Shown: positions 1-8,001, counted from the first letter of the stretch. The stretch is 64,000 bases of DNA from UBA10677 sp045654245 (GCA_045654245.1 JAZOMX010000020.1:1-64000); one strand, 5' to 3'. Notes: generated by a model not told the origin, from the letters alone. Program-made: numbers and translations.

Positions 1-606
1 GCGGAAAAAGTCTATATGCTGAGGCTCTACCGCCTCAATCCAAACGGACTGCCAAATTCCCGTGGTGCGAGTGTAGTAGCAACCAACCGAATTTACCTTT
101 TGCGATTGCTTACCCGCTCCATACTTGCCGTGGCGAAGGTCGTCTTCTGCGTAAACGGTAATAAAGTCGTTTTCGTAATTTAGATAGTCGGTAATATCGA
201 ACGCAAAAGGCGTATAGCCTCCGTGATGAACGCCAACCTCTTTGCTATTTACGAACACGGTAGTGTCGTGGTCAACTGCGCCAAAATGCAAAATTATGCG
301 CTTTCCTTTCATATTTTGGGGGATTTCGAGGTCGCGACGGTACCAAACTGCGTCCATATACCCCTTATAGCCCACACCCGAAAGTTCGCTCTCGGGACAG
401 AACGGAACGATAATTTTTCCGTCTAGTTTAGTCTTAAACTCACCCGAAAGTTCGATTACTCTATTGTCCCAATCACGGTTAGCGTCAACGGGAAATCTTT
501 TTTCCTTCGCTATATCCATTTCAAACTCCCACTCTCCGTTCAAGCAAAGCCAGTTATCACGGCGAAACTGCGGATTAGGGAACTCGTTACGCGGAATATT
601 ATTCAT
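1..606 (-). CDS. Glycoside hydrolase family 2 protein, N-terminal part (runs off the left edge)
   Basis: About 202 N-terminal residues are visible, uninterrupted to base 1. They form the sugar-binding jelly-roll domain that opens family 2 enzymes (beta-galactosidase, beta-glucuronidase and relatives): an early LNGEWEFE, then VPFCPESELSGVG, VWYRRDLEIP, LHFGAVDH, VFVNSKEVG, and RTTGIWQSVWIE near the edge. The catalytic TIM barrel lies outside the window, so the substrate cannot be read. The start is ATG at 606 with AGGAGG eight bases upstream. No signal peptide is seen, so the enzyme is probably cytoplasmic and acts on imported oligosaccharides. It has its own promoter and is separated from gatA by a terminator. 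Family assignment is firm. Confidence 0.88.
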   Translation of the reverse strand, partial: MNNIPRNEFPNPQFRRDNWLCLNGEWEFEMDIAKEKRFPVDANRDWDNRVIELSGEFKTKLDGKIIVPFCPESELSGVGYKGYMDAVWYRRDLEIPQNMKGKRIILHFGAVDHDTTVFVNSKEVGVHHGGYTPFAFDITDYLNYENDFITVYAEDDLRHGKYGAGKQSQKVNSVGCYYTRTTGIWQSVWIEAVEPQHIDFFR

Positions 607-642
607 TGTTTTCCTCCTATTTTTCTAATCGTCGTTATTCGT

Positions 643-671
643 ATTATATCACATAAAACCGTCAATCACAA
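643..671 (-). promoter_or_regulatory. Predicted sigma-A promoter of the GH2 gene
   Basis: Read on the minus strand: -35 TTGTGA (666-671), 17-bp spacer, -10 TATAAT (643-648), about 37 bases before the GH2 start codon. The -10 is perfect and the -35 is weak. Confidence 0.55.
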
Positions 672-714
672 TAGAAAAAGTCACTTTCCATGCAGGAAAA
701 GTGACTTTTTCTAT
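671..714 (-). terminator. Rho-independent terminator after gatA
   Basis: An A/T-flanked inverted repeat with arms 671-689 and 695-714 (one bulged A) and a five-base loop. On the minus strand it ends in a T-rich run just after the gatA stop. Its right end abuts the -35 of the GH2 promoter. Confidence 0.8.
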
Positions 715-722
715 TCGGTATT

Positions 723-2114
723 TTATTTAAATTCTCTTTCGTACGCTACGCCAAACTCAAAGAGAGTTCGTTCGCAATCCTTGTTGGCGATAAGTTGCAT
801 CCCCGTTGGCATACCATCTTTTGTTCCGCCACACGGAACTGACAAAGCGGGAACGCCCACTAGGTTGGCGTGAACTGCAAAAATATCCGTTAGGTTGGCT
901 ACGCCCTCGCTTTTTGGCGGATTACCAGCCTTATATGCGGTAGTGGGCGTAGTAGGCGTAAGTAACGCGTCGTAGGAACGGAAAGCCTCGTAAAAATCGA
1001 GTTTTAATTTCTTTCTAGCGTTACACGCTTTTAGAAAATATTTGTGGTAGTTTTCGCCCTCTAGCACTAAGTTTCCGAAAGCAAGACGGCGTTTAACCTC
1101 ATCTCCAAACCCTTGAGTTCGAGAATTTATTACCGTTTCAAGTTCCGTTTTCCCCTCTGCGGTTTCACCGAACCGAATTCCGTCGAAAGAAGATAAACTA
1201 GCCGTTGCCTCGGCACACGAGATTACGCAGTAAGTTTCAAAAGCAAGATTAAACGATGGAATTGAAATTTCGGTTACGCTTGCGCCCATTTTCTCGTAAA
1301 GACGAGCGCTTTCCATAACGGTAGATATTACTTCGTCGCCAAGTCCGCTGATAAATATTTCTTTGGGAATTGCTATTTTCTTACCCTTAACGCTTGCGTT
1401 AAAATCCACTTTGCAACCACGCTTTGAGATTTCGTTAAATAAAATAGCGTTGTCCTCAACCGTTCTAGTAAGCGGTCCTACCTGGTCGAGCGTAGGCGCA
1501 AGCGGAACTACGCCGTACCCGGAAATAGCAGTAATCGTAGGCTTTAAGCCCACTACTCCGCAATAACTTGCCGGCTGACGAATACTTCCGCCCGTGTCCG
1601 AGCCAAGCGCTCCGTAACATTGATAGCCCGCTACGGCGGAGGCTGAGCCACCCGAACTACCGCCCGGCACTTTACTCTCGTCAAGCGCGTTTTTCGCCCG
1701 TCCAAACGCCGAATTTTCGTTCCCCGAGCCCATAGCGAACTCGTCCATATTCGTCTTTCCGATTATAATTGCGCCTGCTCTTTTTAAAAGAGCGACGACT
1801 TTTGCGTCGTAACTAGGCGTAAAATCACGCAAAAATTTAGAGGCGCAAGTGTTTTTTTCTCCGGCTATGAAAATATTATCCTTAACTGCGAGCGGAACGC
1901 CCTCAAGCGAACGGATATTTTCCTTGTTTTTAATTCGCTCGTCACTTTTTTTAGCCTCTAAAAGTGCGTTTTCTTCAAAGACGGAAAGAAAATTATTAAG
2001 ATTTTGCGTTTTCTTTATCTGCTCTAAAACGGCGGATACTACCTCGAAAGAAGAAAGTTCACCACTGGCAATTTTCTCTCTTACGGCGGAAAGCGTCAGT
2101 TTTTCAATATCCAT
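723..2114 (-). CDS. gatA: Aspartyl/glutamyl-tRNA amidotransferase subunit A
   Basis: 463 aa, amidase-signature family. GatA releases ammonia from glutamine, which GatB uses to convert Glu-tRNA(Gln) (and often Asp-tRNA(Asn)) to the amidated form in the cytoplasm. The Ser-cisSer-Lys triad is visible: Lys78 in EGVPLAVKDN, Ser153 in GGSSGGSASA and Ser177 in GSDTGGS. Length is close to the usual 480-490. The ATG at 2114 directly abuts the gatC stop (2115-2117), so the two are probably translationally coupled. gatB, which commonly follows gatA, is absent: a terminator comes next and then an unrelated gene. Confidence 0.95.
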   Translation of the reverse strand: MDIEKLTLSAVREKIASGELSSFEVVSAVLEQIKKTQNLNNFLSVFEENALLEAKKSDERIKNKENIRSLEGVPLAVKDNIFIAGEKNTCASKFLRDFTPSYDAKVVALLKRAGAIIIGKTNMDEFAMGSGNENSAFGRAKNALDESKVPGGSSGGSASAVAGYQCYGALGSDTGGSIRQPASYCGVVGLKPTITAISGYGVVPLAPTLDQVGPLTRTVEDNAILFNEISKRGCKVDFNASVKGKKIAIPKEIFISGLGDEVISTVMESARLYEKMGASVTEISIPSFNLAFETYCVISCAEATASLSSFDGIRFGETAEGKTELETVINSRTQGFGDEVKRRLAFGNLVLEGENYHKYFLKACNARKKLKLDFYEAFRSYDALLTPTTPTTAYKAGNPPKSEGVANLTDIFAVHANLVGVPALSVPCGGTKDGMPTGMQLIANKDCERTLFEFGVAYEREFK

Positions 2115-2291
2115 TTACTCGCTCTCCTTTTGGATTTCTTGCAAAACGGAAGTCGGCTCGTCAACTGCTAATTCGTCGAAACGGGCAAGTCCGTTAGTTA
2201 GATATTCCTGCATTTCCATAGTTTGCTCGTCGTCAAGTTCCATTTTTGCTAAAGCGCACAACGTTTTTACTTCGTTTTGGGTAATTTTCAT
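2115..2291 (-). CDS. gatC: Aspartyl/glutamyl-tRNA amidotransferase subunit C, short form
   Basis: 58 aa. The N-terminal part is recognisably GatC: MKITQNEVKTLCALAKMELD, then the helical EMQEYL region and DEPTSVLQEIQ. Known GatC proteins are about 95 aa; here the C-terminal segment (usually LREDEV onward, which wraps around GatA) is missing and the frame stops right before gatA. The start is the ATG at 2291, preceded by AGAGGAAAAGT; a longer in-frame opening to 2348 starts inside the promoter and is unlikely. GatC helps fold and hold together GatA and GatB. Either this is a naturally short GatC or the tail has been lost. Confidence 0.82.
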   Translation of the reverse strand: MKITQNEVKTLCALAKMELDDEQTMEMQEYLTNGLARFDELAVDEPTSVLQEIQKESE

Positions 2292-2319
2292 ACTTTTCCT
2301 CTTTCCTAATAACGCTTTA

Positions 2320-2348
2320 ACTATACTCCTTACGCCAAAAAAAGTCAA
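2320..2348 (-). promoter_or_regulatory. Predicted promoter of gatC-gatA
   Basis: Minus strand: -35 TTGACT (2343-2348), 17-bp spacer, -10 TATAGT (2320-2325), 29 bases before the gatC ATG. Confidence 0.7.
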
Positions 2349-2376
2349 TCATAAACGGAGTAAACTTACATTATGG

Positions 2377-2405
2377 TTGACTTTTGATGGTTATTTTGGT
2401 ATTAT
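2377..2405 (+). promoter_or_regulatory. Predicted promoter of lgt
   Basis: -35 TTGACT (2377-2382), 17-bp spacer, -10 TATTAT (2400-2405). It is divergent from the gatCA promoter, with the two -35 boxes only 28 bases apart. The AAGGAGG ribosome binding site of lgt follows. Confidence 0.7.
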
Positions 2406-2438
2406 ATACGAAACGAACGAAATAAAGGAGGTACGGTT

Positions 2439-3323
2439 ATGTACCCGTATATCATTGAGGGCGTGCTTTCTTCCTACTCCGTAATGATGGTGCTAGGAAT
2501 ATTTGCGTCACTAGGTATGTTCAAACTACTGGCTAAACTCACTCGTCTTAACAAAGAGGCTTACGATTTCTACTCGACCACCGGCGTAATCGCAATCGCA
2601 GTTGGGCTTTGCTCCGCGTTCTTATTCCAAGCGGTTTACAACTATTTTGAAACGGGCGTATTCGAAATAAGCGGTCTAACCTTTATGGGCGGTCTTATCG
2701 GTGGCGCAGGCACTTTTATTCTCATTACGATTTTCACCAAGAAAAAGCATATCAGAGCGCAATTCTTTACCGTAGCCGAAATCGCCGTTCCTTGCATTTT
2801 GGTAGCGCACGCTATCGGTAGAATAGGTTGCTTTTTAGCAGGTTGCTGTTACGGTGTCGAATCCGAACACGGAATACTTTTCCCCGGTATGAGCCACAAA
2901 GTTATTCCCACTATGCTTTATGAATCTATCTACCTATTTATTTTGCTCGCAATCGTGCTCTTAATTATCCTTAAGTTCAAAAAGATTAGAGGCTTTAACC
3001 TTCTTGGCTACGCGTTTGCTTACTCAATCTTTAGATTTATTATCGAGTATTACCGCGGGGACCCCAGAGGCGCGTTTATCGGCCCGTTCTCTCCCTCGCA
3101 ATTCCAGTCAATCGTACTGTTTTTGGTGGGTTGCGTACTTCTTTACTTTAGACTTAAACGCCCCGATATCTACTTGCCCGAGCCGGTTTACGATACTCCC
3201 AAAGAAAGTGAAAAAAGCGAGACGGTAGAAGAAAACGAGACGAAAACAACGGACGAAAATATTGAAAAAGCCGTAGAAAACGACCCCGTAGAAAACAAGC
3301 AAACGGACGAAAAAACCGAATAA
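2439..3323 (+). CDS. lgt: Prolipoprotein diacylglyceryl transferase
   Basis: 294 aa, polytopic membrane enzyme that transfers diacylglycerol from phosphatidylglycerol to the lipobox cysteine of prolipoproteins. Family marks: FMGGLIGG in the first third, the Lgt signature HAIGRIGCFLAGCCYG near residue 125-140 (catalytic His and Arg), and FRFIIEYYRGDPRG near residue 205. About seven hydrophobic segments are seen. After the last one comes an unusual cytoplasmic tail of about 45 residues, almost all Glu, Asp, Lys, Thr and Asn, low in complexity and probably disordered. Start ATG at 2439 with AAGGAGG. The gene stands alone, with a divergent neighbour and a terminator. It fits the lipoprotein encoded at 58582-59589. 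Confidence 0.93.
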   Translation: MYPYIIEGVLSSYSVMMVLGIFASLGMFKLLAKLTRLNKEAYDFYSTTGVIAIAVGLCSAFLFQAVYNYFETGVFEISGLTFMGGLIGGAGTFILITIFTKKKHIRAQFFTVAEIAVPCILVAHAIGRIGCFLAGCCYGVESEHGILFPGMSHKVIPTMLYESIYLFILLAIVLLIILKFKKIRGFNLLGYAFAYSIFRFIIEYYRGDPRGAFIGPFSPSQFQSIVLFLVGCVLLYFRLKRPDIYLPEPVYDTPKESEKSETVEENETKTTDENIEKAVENDPVENKQTDEKTE

Positions 3324-3353
3324 CGTATCACAATTTTAAGTACATTATACAAG

Positions 3354-3387
3354 AAAAGTCCCCCCAAATTTTTGGGGGACTTTTTTG
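3354..3387. terminator. Bidirectional terminator between lgt and the surface protein
   Basis: Stem GTCCCCC (3358-3364) with GGGGGAC (3374-3380), flanked by A-rich and T-rich runs. It can end both lgt (+) and the surface-protein gene (-), which converge here. Confidence 0.88.
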
Positions 3388-3409
3388 TCTTTTATATCAC
3401 GCTAGGTGA

Positions 3410-6133
3410 TTATTTTCTCTTGCTTACAAATACTACCGCAAGAGCAGAAAGTACGATTGCAAGAAGTCCTACTGCCTCTTTACCACAGCCCTTTTCGTCG
3501 GACGTAGGCTCCTCTACTACTTCCGTCCACTTTGCAGTTACAGTTACGTTTCCACCAGTAGAAGTTTCTATCTGCGTTACGTTCCAGCCGTCAAACGTGT
3601 ATCCCGTCTTCTCTGCGCTGGTAGGTGCAACGAGCGTAATGTCTGCCGTTTCTACGGAGTAAGAAACGGGGTTAGTATGAGTAACAGCACCGCCAGCAAG
3701 GTCGTATGTAATGGTGTAAGTAATAGCCTTGAACGTTACTTCAATAGCAACGTCTTCGCTTGCGCCCGTTCCGTCGTAAGCGTATGCGCCGTCAACGAGT
3801 TCTGCTTTCTTATCCACTCCGCCTACCGTAAAGGTATCTACTTCGTAGTGAGCGTTAGGCTCAACCGTGATTTCGTAAGAGCCCGTAGCGTCGTACTCGG
3901 AGGGAGCCTCGCCGTTAACCTTGATTGCGCCGTTTGCTCCTGCGTTTGCAGTAAGCGTGTGAATAGCGGTAACAACGTATTCTGCAACTACTTCGCTATC
4001 AATCTTGATAGTAACTTCATAGTCACCCATCTTATCCATAACGAATGCGCCACCGTCAACGGTAACTTCTCCGTCCGGACCGGTTACTTCCATATCGTAC
4101 TGACTGTTATCATACTCAACTTCGCCAGTAAGGAAGGTGTGCATCTTAACAGTTTGACCTGCGTGGCTATCGCCAAGTTTAGCGATAACTGCACTTTCGT
4201 AGCCGTAAGCATAAGTCGTCTCCAAAGGCGTTGCGGTAACGTCCGTTCCGTCGTTTTCAAGGTCTTGACCGTCAACGTTCATAAGCATAATATGAGCAGT
4301 CTCGTCGGTAAGGTCGGCATCTCCGTCCTTATCACGAAGATCAGCGGTAACGGTCATCGTAACGAGTTCGTTGCCAAAACCTGCAAATCCGAAGTCGTCA
4401 AAGTCAATTATCTTCCAACGATAAAGAAGATCGCCTGCAGTACCAAAGTTGGTTTGCGTATTGTGACGAATTCTTCCGCTGTCAGCGTAAAGCGTATTGT
4501 CTTCCGCATTATAGTAAACGGTATATACGGGGTCTTGTTTTGCTCCCTTGGTGTTCATTTGTACGCCTTTTTCGTCGTACTCATCACCAGACGCCACGAA
4601 ACCGTCAAATCTGATTGCAGATGCCGGTGCGGTCGCCTTGCTTGTGTCATATCTTCCACCAGTTACGAACAGAGACTTATACTGGTCTGCCTCGTTTACC
4701 CTTGCTTGATAAGAAGTAGTCATTGATCCACTATCGTCAACGGGACGGAAAGTAAGTTTTACGCTTGCGTATTTTCCACTCTCGGTAGTAAAGTTGAGGT
4801 AAAGCGCATCAATATCACGATTATTCTTTGCGTCGTTAGTAGCAACTGCATTGTTAAAGTCAGCCTCGGAAGTAGCCGTCTTCCAGAACTTGCCATTGCT
4901 ATACATACCAAAGCCTGCGTCGGTAGCCCGCGTATAATTATTAACGTTAACGGTTGTTGCGCCCTCACTGCCGTACTCTTTGGGAAAAAGCGCAATCTTT
5001 GCCAAAGGAGCGTAAACGTCGTTGTCAGCAAGCATAAGTTTGTTTGCTACGGCAAGCGTTTTATTCTCTTCCGTAATAGTTCTTGCTACGCCGTCCTCTA
5101 CGTTAAGAGCAATTCCGTCGTAAACGGAATCGTTAGTTACGGTCATACCTGCAACGGAAGTTACGGGCGTGCCGTTAAGTTCGGTTACCAAGAACTTGCT
5201 TTGCTCTTTCAAACCTTCAAGTTTTACGGTTACGGTTACGGTTTTAAGTTCGTCTTCCGTAAAGGGCGTCCAAGCGCTGTCGCTTGCCACTCCGTCCGCT
5301 TTAAGGTTACGCATCTTATAACGAGCGTACTGACTTCCGCTCTCGCCAAAGAGAACGTGACCAGAGGTTGCAAACCAACTAGTGCTATTATATGTCGAAC
5401 CGATACAAGCCACGTTGGTATATACCCAGAAATCGTCCGCCGTGGGGTTAATGTAAATTCCGGGAACCGAAAGGCCTCTCTTGTTGTTGATGTACGTAGA
5501 AGCAGTAATAGTCGCCTCCGTACCATAAGCACGAACACCGCCATAAAATCCGTCAAGACCTAACTGAATGTAGTTGGAAATAATGTCTCCGCCTTGAGCA
5601 ATTGCCGTTTGAGTGCCGTTGAAAGAGTTCCAACCTATATGTTTAGACTGGCTTTCTCCTTTAACACCCATACCGAGTTCGCCGTTAGAACGGGTGTAAC
5701 TCTTTACGGAGAAAGATTTTTCTCCACTGGAAAAGATAATTAAGAAGTTGTCGTAAGGGTCGGTACCGTTAGTTGCGGTGTGATTCGACCAGGGCAAAAA
5801 CTTAATTAACGCTTTGCTAGCATCAGCGGTAGAAAAATCGTACGTACCAAGGTTGAACGTGGACGAACCGGGATTTGCGGTAAGTACTGCGCCCGAATAT
5901 GGACCTTGACCACTTTCCAAAAAACTACTGGTAACGTTCCAAGCGTCCGTGTACGTGATAGTTCCTTCCGTAACCGTTTTTTCCGCAGGATCATAAGCCG
6001 TGCCTTCAGTTACGAGATCGGCAACTTTGACTTCTGCTTTCGCACGAGAAAACGGCACAGTTAGTAGTGACGTGAGTGCAATCAAAAGACAAAGCGCAAT
6101 AGTCAACACTATTGACTTTCTCTTTGTTTTCAT
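3410..6133 (-). CDS. Large secreted cell-surface protein with InlB-type B-repeat and Cys-Gly/TM/basic C-terminal anchor
   Basis: 907 aa from ATG 6133, which has GGAGGGG just upstream; the longer opening to 6145 is a TTG inside that ribosome binding site. Residues 1-33 are a signal peptide (MKTKRK, hydrophobic core, SRAKAE). The large middle part is Gly/Thr/Asn/Asp-rich, beta-rich in look and poor in Cys, and was not recognised. Near the C-terminus is one Listeria-Bacteroides (InlB B) repeat: TITYDLAGGAV, then KTGYTFDGW, then VTAKW. The end is an acidic linker, GCGKEAVG, a hydrophobic stretch and KRK. This resembles a wall-sorting tail without an LPXTG motif. It is probably an exported adhesin or glycan-binding protein; no enzyme motif is visible. 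Confidence 0.72.
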   Translation of the reverse strand: MKTKRKSIVLTIALCLLIALTSLLTVPFSRAKAEVKVADLVTEGTAYDPAEKTVTEGTITYTDAWNVTSSFLESGQGPYSGAVLTANPGSSTFNLGTYDFSTADASKALIKFLPWSNHTATNGTDPYDNFLIIFSSGEKSFSVKSYTRSNGELGMGVKGESQSKHIGWNSFNGTQTAIAQGGDIISNYIQLGLDGFYGGVRAYGTEATITASTYINNKRGLSVPGIYINPTADDFWVYTNVACIGSTYNSTSWFATSGHVLFGESGSQYARYKMRNLKADGVASDSAWTPFTEDELKTVTVTVKLEGLKEQSKFLVTELNGTPVTSVAGMTVTNDSVYDGIALNVEDGVARTITEENKTLAVANKLMLADNDVYAPLAKIALFPKEYGSEGATTVNVNNYTRATDAGFGMYSNGKFWKTATSEADFNNAVATNDAKNNRDIDALYLNFTTESGKYASVKLTFRPVDDSGSMTTSYQARVNEADQYKSLFVTGGRYDTSKATAPASAIRFDGFVASGDEYDEKGVQMNTKGAKQDPVYTVYYNAEDNTLYADSGRIRHNTQTNFGTAGDLLYRWKIIDFDDFGFAGFGNELVTMTVTADLRDKDGDADLTDETAHIMLMNVDGQDLENDGTDVTATPLETTYAYGYESAVIAKLGDSHAGQTVKMHTFLTGEVEYDNSQYDMEVTGPDGEVTVDGGAFVMDKMGDYEVTIKIDSEVVAEYVVTAIHTLTANAGANGAIKVNGEAPSEYDATGSYEITVEPNAHYEVDTFTVGGVDKKAELVDGAYAYDGTGASEDVAIEVTFKAITYTITYDLAGGAVTHTNPVSYSVETADITLVAPTSAEKTGYTFDGWNVTQIETSTGGNVTVTAKWTEVVEEPTSDEKGCGKEAVGLLAIVLSALAVVFVSKRK

Positions 6134-6255
6134 ATTCCCCTCCAAATAAATTTATTTTGTCGTCTTTCCTATTTAAAATATAGTAGCCGACGATTTATAT
6201 GCTTTATAGTACCATATTTTTTGCCAAAAGTAAATGTTTTTAAATATTTTTATTA

Positions 6256-6430
6256 TATAATTTTAAAGACTATATGCTTTTTCGGTCGCTCTGCACCGAC
6301 GGGCAGGTAGGCGTTCTATACATTACCGTAGATAAACCCAACTACACTATGGTTTATCCGTAATGCCGATAGGAAACCTACTTGGCTCCCCGTCTTCACG
6401 GGGTAGGAAAACTGCGTGCCTGTCGGGACT
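6256..6430 (+). ncRNA. Candidate structured RNA (family unknown) with a possible promoter
   Basis: The region between the surface-protein gene and the kinase gene folds into nested helices. P1: 6296-6305 with 6417-6426 (10 bp). P2: AGGTAGG 6305-6311 with 6377-6383. An imperfect stem: 6313-6319 with 6369-6377. An apical stem: ATTAC 6322-6326 with 6360-6364 and GATAAACC 6331-6338 with 6351-6358. A side hairpin: CCCCGT/ACGGGG, 6388-6403. P1 and P2 each contain one G-U pair on the plus strand that would be A-C on the minus strand, which favours a plus transcript. A TATAAT at 6256-6261 would start it near 6268; no good -35 is seen. It does not match 6S, SRP, RNase P, tmRNA or a riboswitch I know. 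Confidence 0.4.
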
Positions 6431-6436
6431 CATGAA

Positions 6437-6471
6437 CAAAAAAGTCTTATCCGTAACAAGAAGAAGACTTT
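6437..6471 (-). terminator. Terminator of the glutamate-5-kinase-like gene
   Basis: AAAGTCTT (6441-6448) pairs with AAGACTTT (6464-6471). On the minus strand the second arm runs into T6, as in a rho-independent terminator. Confidence 0.65.
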
Positions 6472-6498
6472 ACCTTAAACATAATCAATTGTAATTTT

Positions 6499-7323
6499 TT
6501 ATCTTACTTGAATTTTCGTACAAGGCACTCTGCCTGCTAATATGTCTTCCATATCAAAGCGAGAAGATGCGATAATAACTTTAGTTCCGTTTTGAACGCA
6601 AGGCTTTATATACTCAAGTTTTGCTCCTGCACCGTTTGCGCCCGCTCTACTTGCGCCAAAGCAAGACTTTTTCGCCTCGTCAATATTTGCTATCACCTCG
6701 TAAGCGTCCTTTCCGCTAATCTCCGTTATAAGCGAGTTTTTGTCGTTTACGTCACGGTAAATTCCGTCAAGATTAGTTAAAATCACTAGCGTTTCCGCCT
6801 TAACTAAGCAAGCAACTTGCGACGCCGTTTCGTCGTTATCAACGAGTTCAACGACGTGCTTACCCGTGCTTTGAAGTCGTTCGATTTCCCACTTTCTATT
6901 TTCTTCTCCCGTCGCGCTATCGTTATAGTTTATGATAGGAATTGCGTTTTGGCTTGCGCAACGAAGTAGCAAATTCTTGATATGCTCTCTCTTAACCTCG
7001 TCGTTAAAGTGGTTATGTTCGATTAGCACTTGGCGAACCGAATATTTGGGGTCGATAAAGTTGCGGTAAGTTTCCATCAAGATTGCCTGACCTTGCGAGG
7101 CGTAATCAGCCTTAACGTCACTCGGGTCGCCCTCGATTTCCTTGCCGTTTCTTCTTATATAGTCTAGTCTTCCTATAACGGTCGCTCCGCTCGACACCCA
7201 AATCATACCTGGGCGCAAGAAACGAGAAATGCGAACGAATTTATTATAGTCGAGTTCTCCGTGAACGCTATCAACGAGCGCCATAGAACCTATTTTTCCA
7301 ACGAGACTTACGTCGAATTTCAT
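6499..7323 (-). CDS. Amino-acid kinase family protein, glutamate 5-kinase-like, no PUA domain
   Basis: 274 aa. It reads as a divergent glutamate 5-kinase of the amino-acid kinase fold: MIWVSSGATVIG (SGA loop), SQGQAILMETY, RQVLIEHNHF, AIPIINYNDS (the NEND-like substrate loop), VILTNLDGIYRD, and a Gly/Ala-rich loop with Lys, ANGAGAKLEYI, near residue 230. True ProB would phosphorylate glutamate for proline synthesis. Here the usual NDxLSA motif is altered to VDNDETASQVA and proA is not nearby, so substrate is uncertain. The length matches ProB without the C-terminal PUA domain. The start ATG at 7323 has GTGAGGAG upstream; the GTG at 7335 is part of that site. Confidence 0.7.
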   Translation of the reverse strand: MKFDVSLVGKIGSMALVDSVHGELDYNKFVRISRFLRPGMIWVSSGATVIGRLDYIRRNGKEIEGDPSDVKADYASQGQAILMETYRNFIDPKYSVRQVLIEHNHFNDEVKREHIKNLLLRCASQNAIPIINYNDSATGEENRKWEIERLQSTGKHVVELVDNDETASQVACLVKAETLVILTNLDGIYRDVNDKNSLITEISGKDAYEVIANIDEAKKSCFGASRAGANGAGAKLEYIKPCVQNGTKVIIASSRFDMEDILAGRVPCTKIQVR

Positions 7324-7357
7324 TTTGCTCCTCACTTAAACGATAATTTATATTATC

Positions 7358-7386
7358 ATTATAGCCCTTTACACGCTTTTCGTCAA
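7358..7386 (-). promoter_or_regulatory. Promoter of the kinase gene
   Basis: Minus strand: -35 TTGACG (7381-7386), 17-bp spacer, -10 TATAAT (7358-7363). The leader just after it holds the inverted repeat GATAAT-N4-ATTATC. Confidence 0.75.
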
Positions 7387-7415
7387 TAATTTCACGCTCC
7401 GTTGCCTCTTTTTAT

Positions 7416-7444
7416 TTGCAGTTTTTCGTCGAAAAGTATATAAT
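7416..7444 (+). promoter_or_regulatory. Promoter of luxS
   Basis: -35 TTGCAG (7416-7421), 17-bp spacer, -10 TATAAT (7439-7444), 29 bases before the luxS ATG. It is divergent from the kinase promoter. Confidence 0.75.
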
Positions 7445-7472
7445 ACTATTAACTTTCGCGCGAGGTGATATT

Positions 7473-7907
7473 ATGGAAAAAATTGCGTCTTTTACTATCA
7501 ATCACTTAACCCACGAGCCGGGGATTTACCTCTCTAGGGTTGACGGGGATATCTATACTTACGATATCCGTTTTTGCAAGCCCTATTATCACCCCCTACT
7601 AACCAACGCTCAACTCCACTCGCTCGAGCATATTTTTGCAACGCTACTACGAAACGGCGAAAAGAAAGAAAGCGTAATCTACGTCGGCCCTATGGGTTGC
7701 CAAACGGGATTTTACGTCCTTTACCGTGGCGTTGAACTTGCCGAGGCTAAAGTCGATATCCTTTCCGCCTTTGATAAAATTCTATCTTACGACGGAGAAA
7801 TGCCCGGAAACAGCGAAATCGAGTGCGGATATTGTCACAACCTTTCGCTTGACGAGGCGAAGACGGCAGTTTCGCTGTTTTTCGAACGCACTAACTTGGA
7901 AAAATAA
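7473..7907 (+). CDS. luxS: S-ribosylhomocysteine lyase (AI-2 synthase)
   Basis: 144 aa. LuxS cleaves S-ribosylhomocysteine to homocysteine and the AI-2 precursor, recycling the methyl-donor by-product. The metal ligands are in place: His49 and His53 (LHSLEH) and Cys118 (IECGYC); the second catalytic Cys is Cys76 in GPMGCQTGFY. The start is ATG 7473 behind GAGGTGATATT; the longer in-frame opening to 7416 would begin inside the promoter. The protein is slightly shorter than the usual 155-160 aa. The SAH nucleosidase gene is not nearby, so luxS is a single-gene unit. It links to the methionine pathway (metA at 51.5-52.5 kb). Confidence 0.96.
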   Translation: MEKIASFTINHLTHEPGIYLSRVDGDIYTYDIRFCKPYYHPLLTNAQLHSLEHIFATLLRNGEKKESVIYVGPMGCQTGFYVLYRGVELAEAKVDILSAFDKILSYDGEMPGNSEIECGYCHNLSLDEAKTAVSLFFERTNLEK

Positions 7908-8001
7908 GCAAGCGTCTAAAATTTTGAAAAATTTTTATAGCCGAAATAGTAAAATTCCGTTGTCAAGCGTTTAAGTTATGACGAAAACAACGAGGATTTT
8001 T

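Larger units (their letters stand above)
6134..6498. other. 365-bp intergenic stretch: leader of the surface gene, candidate RNA, terminator
   Basis: 6134-6250 is AT-rich and is the upstream region of the surface-protein gene; I see no convincing -35/-10 pair. 6256-6430 is the candidate RNA. 6441-6471 is the terminator of the kinase gene. No open frame of interest is present. Confidence 0.6.

Noticed and set aside
3677..4726. A 349-codon plus-strand frame across the surface-protein gene
   Set aside because: It is a shadow of the Thr/Val/Asp-rich coding strand; the minus frame has a signal peptide, a known repeat and a good start site.
6256..6430. 6S RNA, SRP RNA, tmRNA or RNase P RNA
   Set aside because: The 5' half of a 6S central bubble is missing, and the conserved SRP tetraloop region, tmRNA ends and RNase P core motifs were not found.
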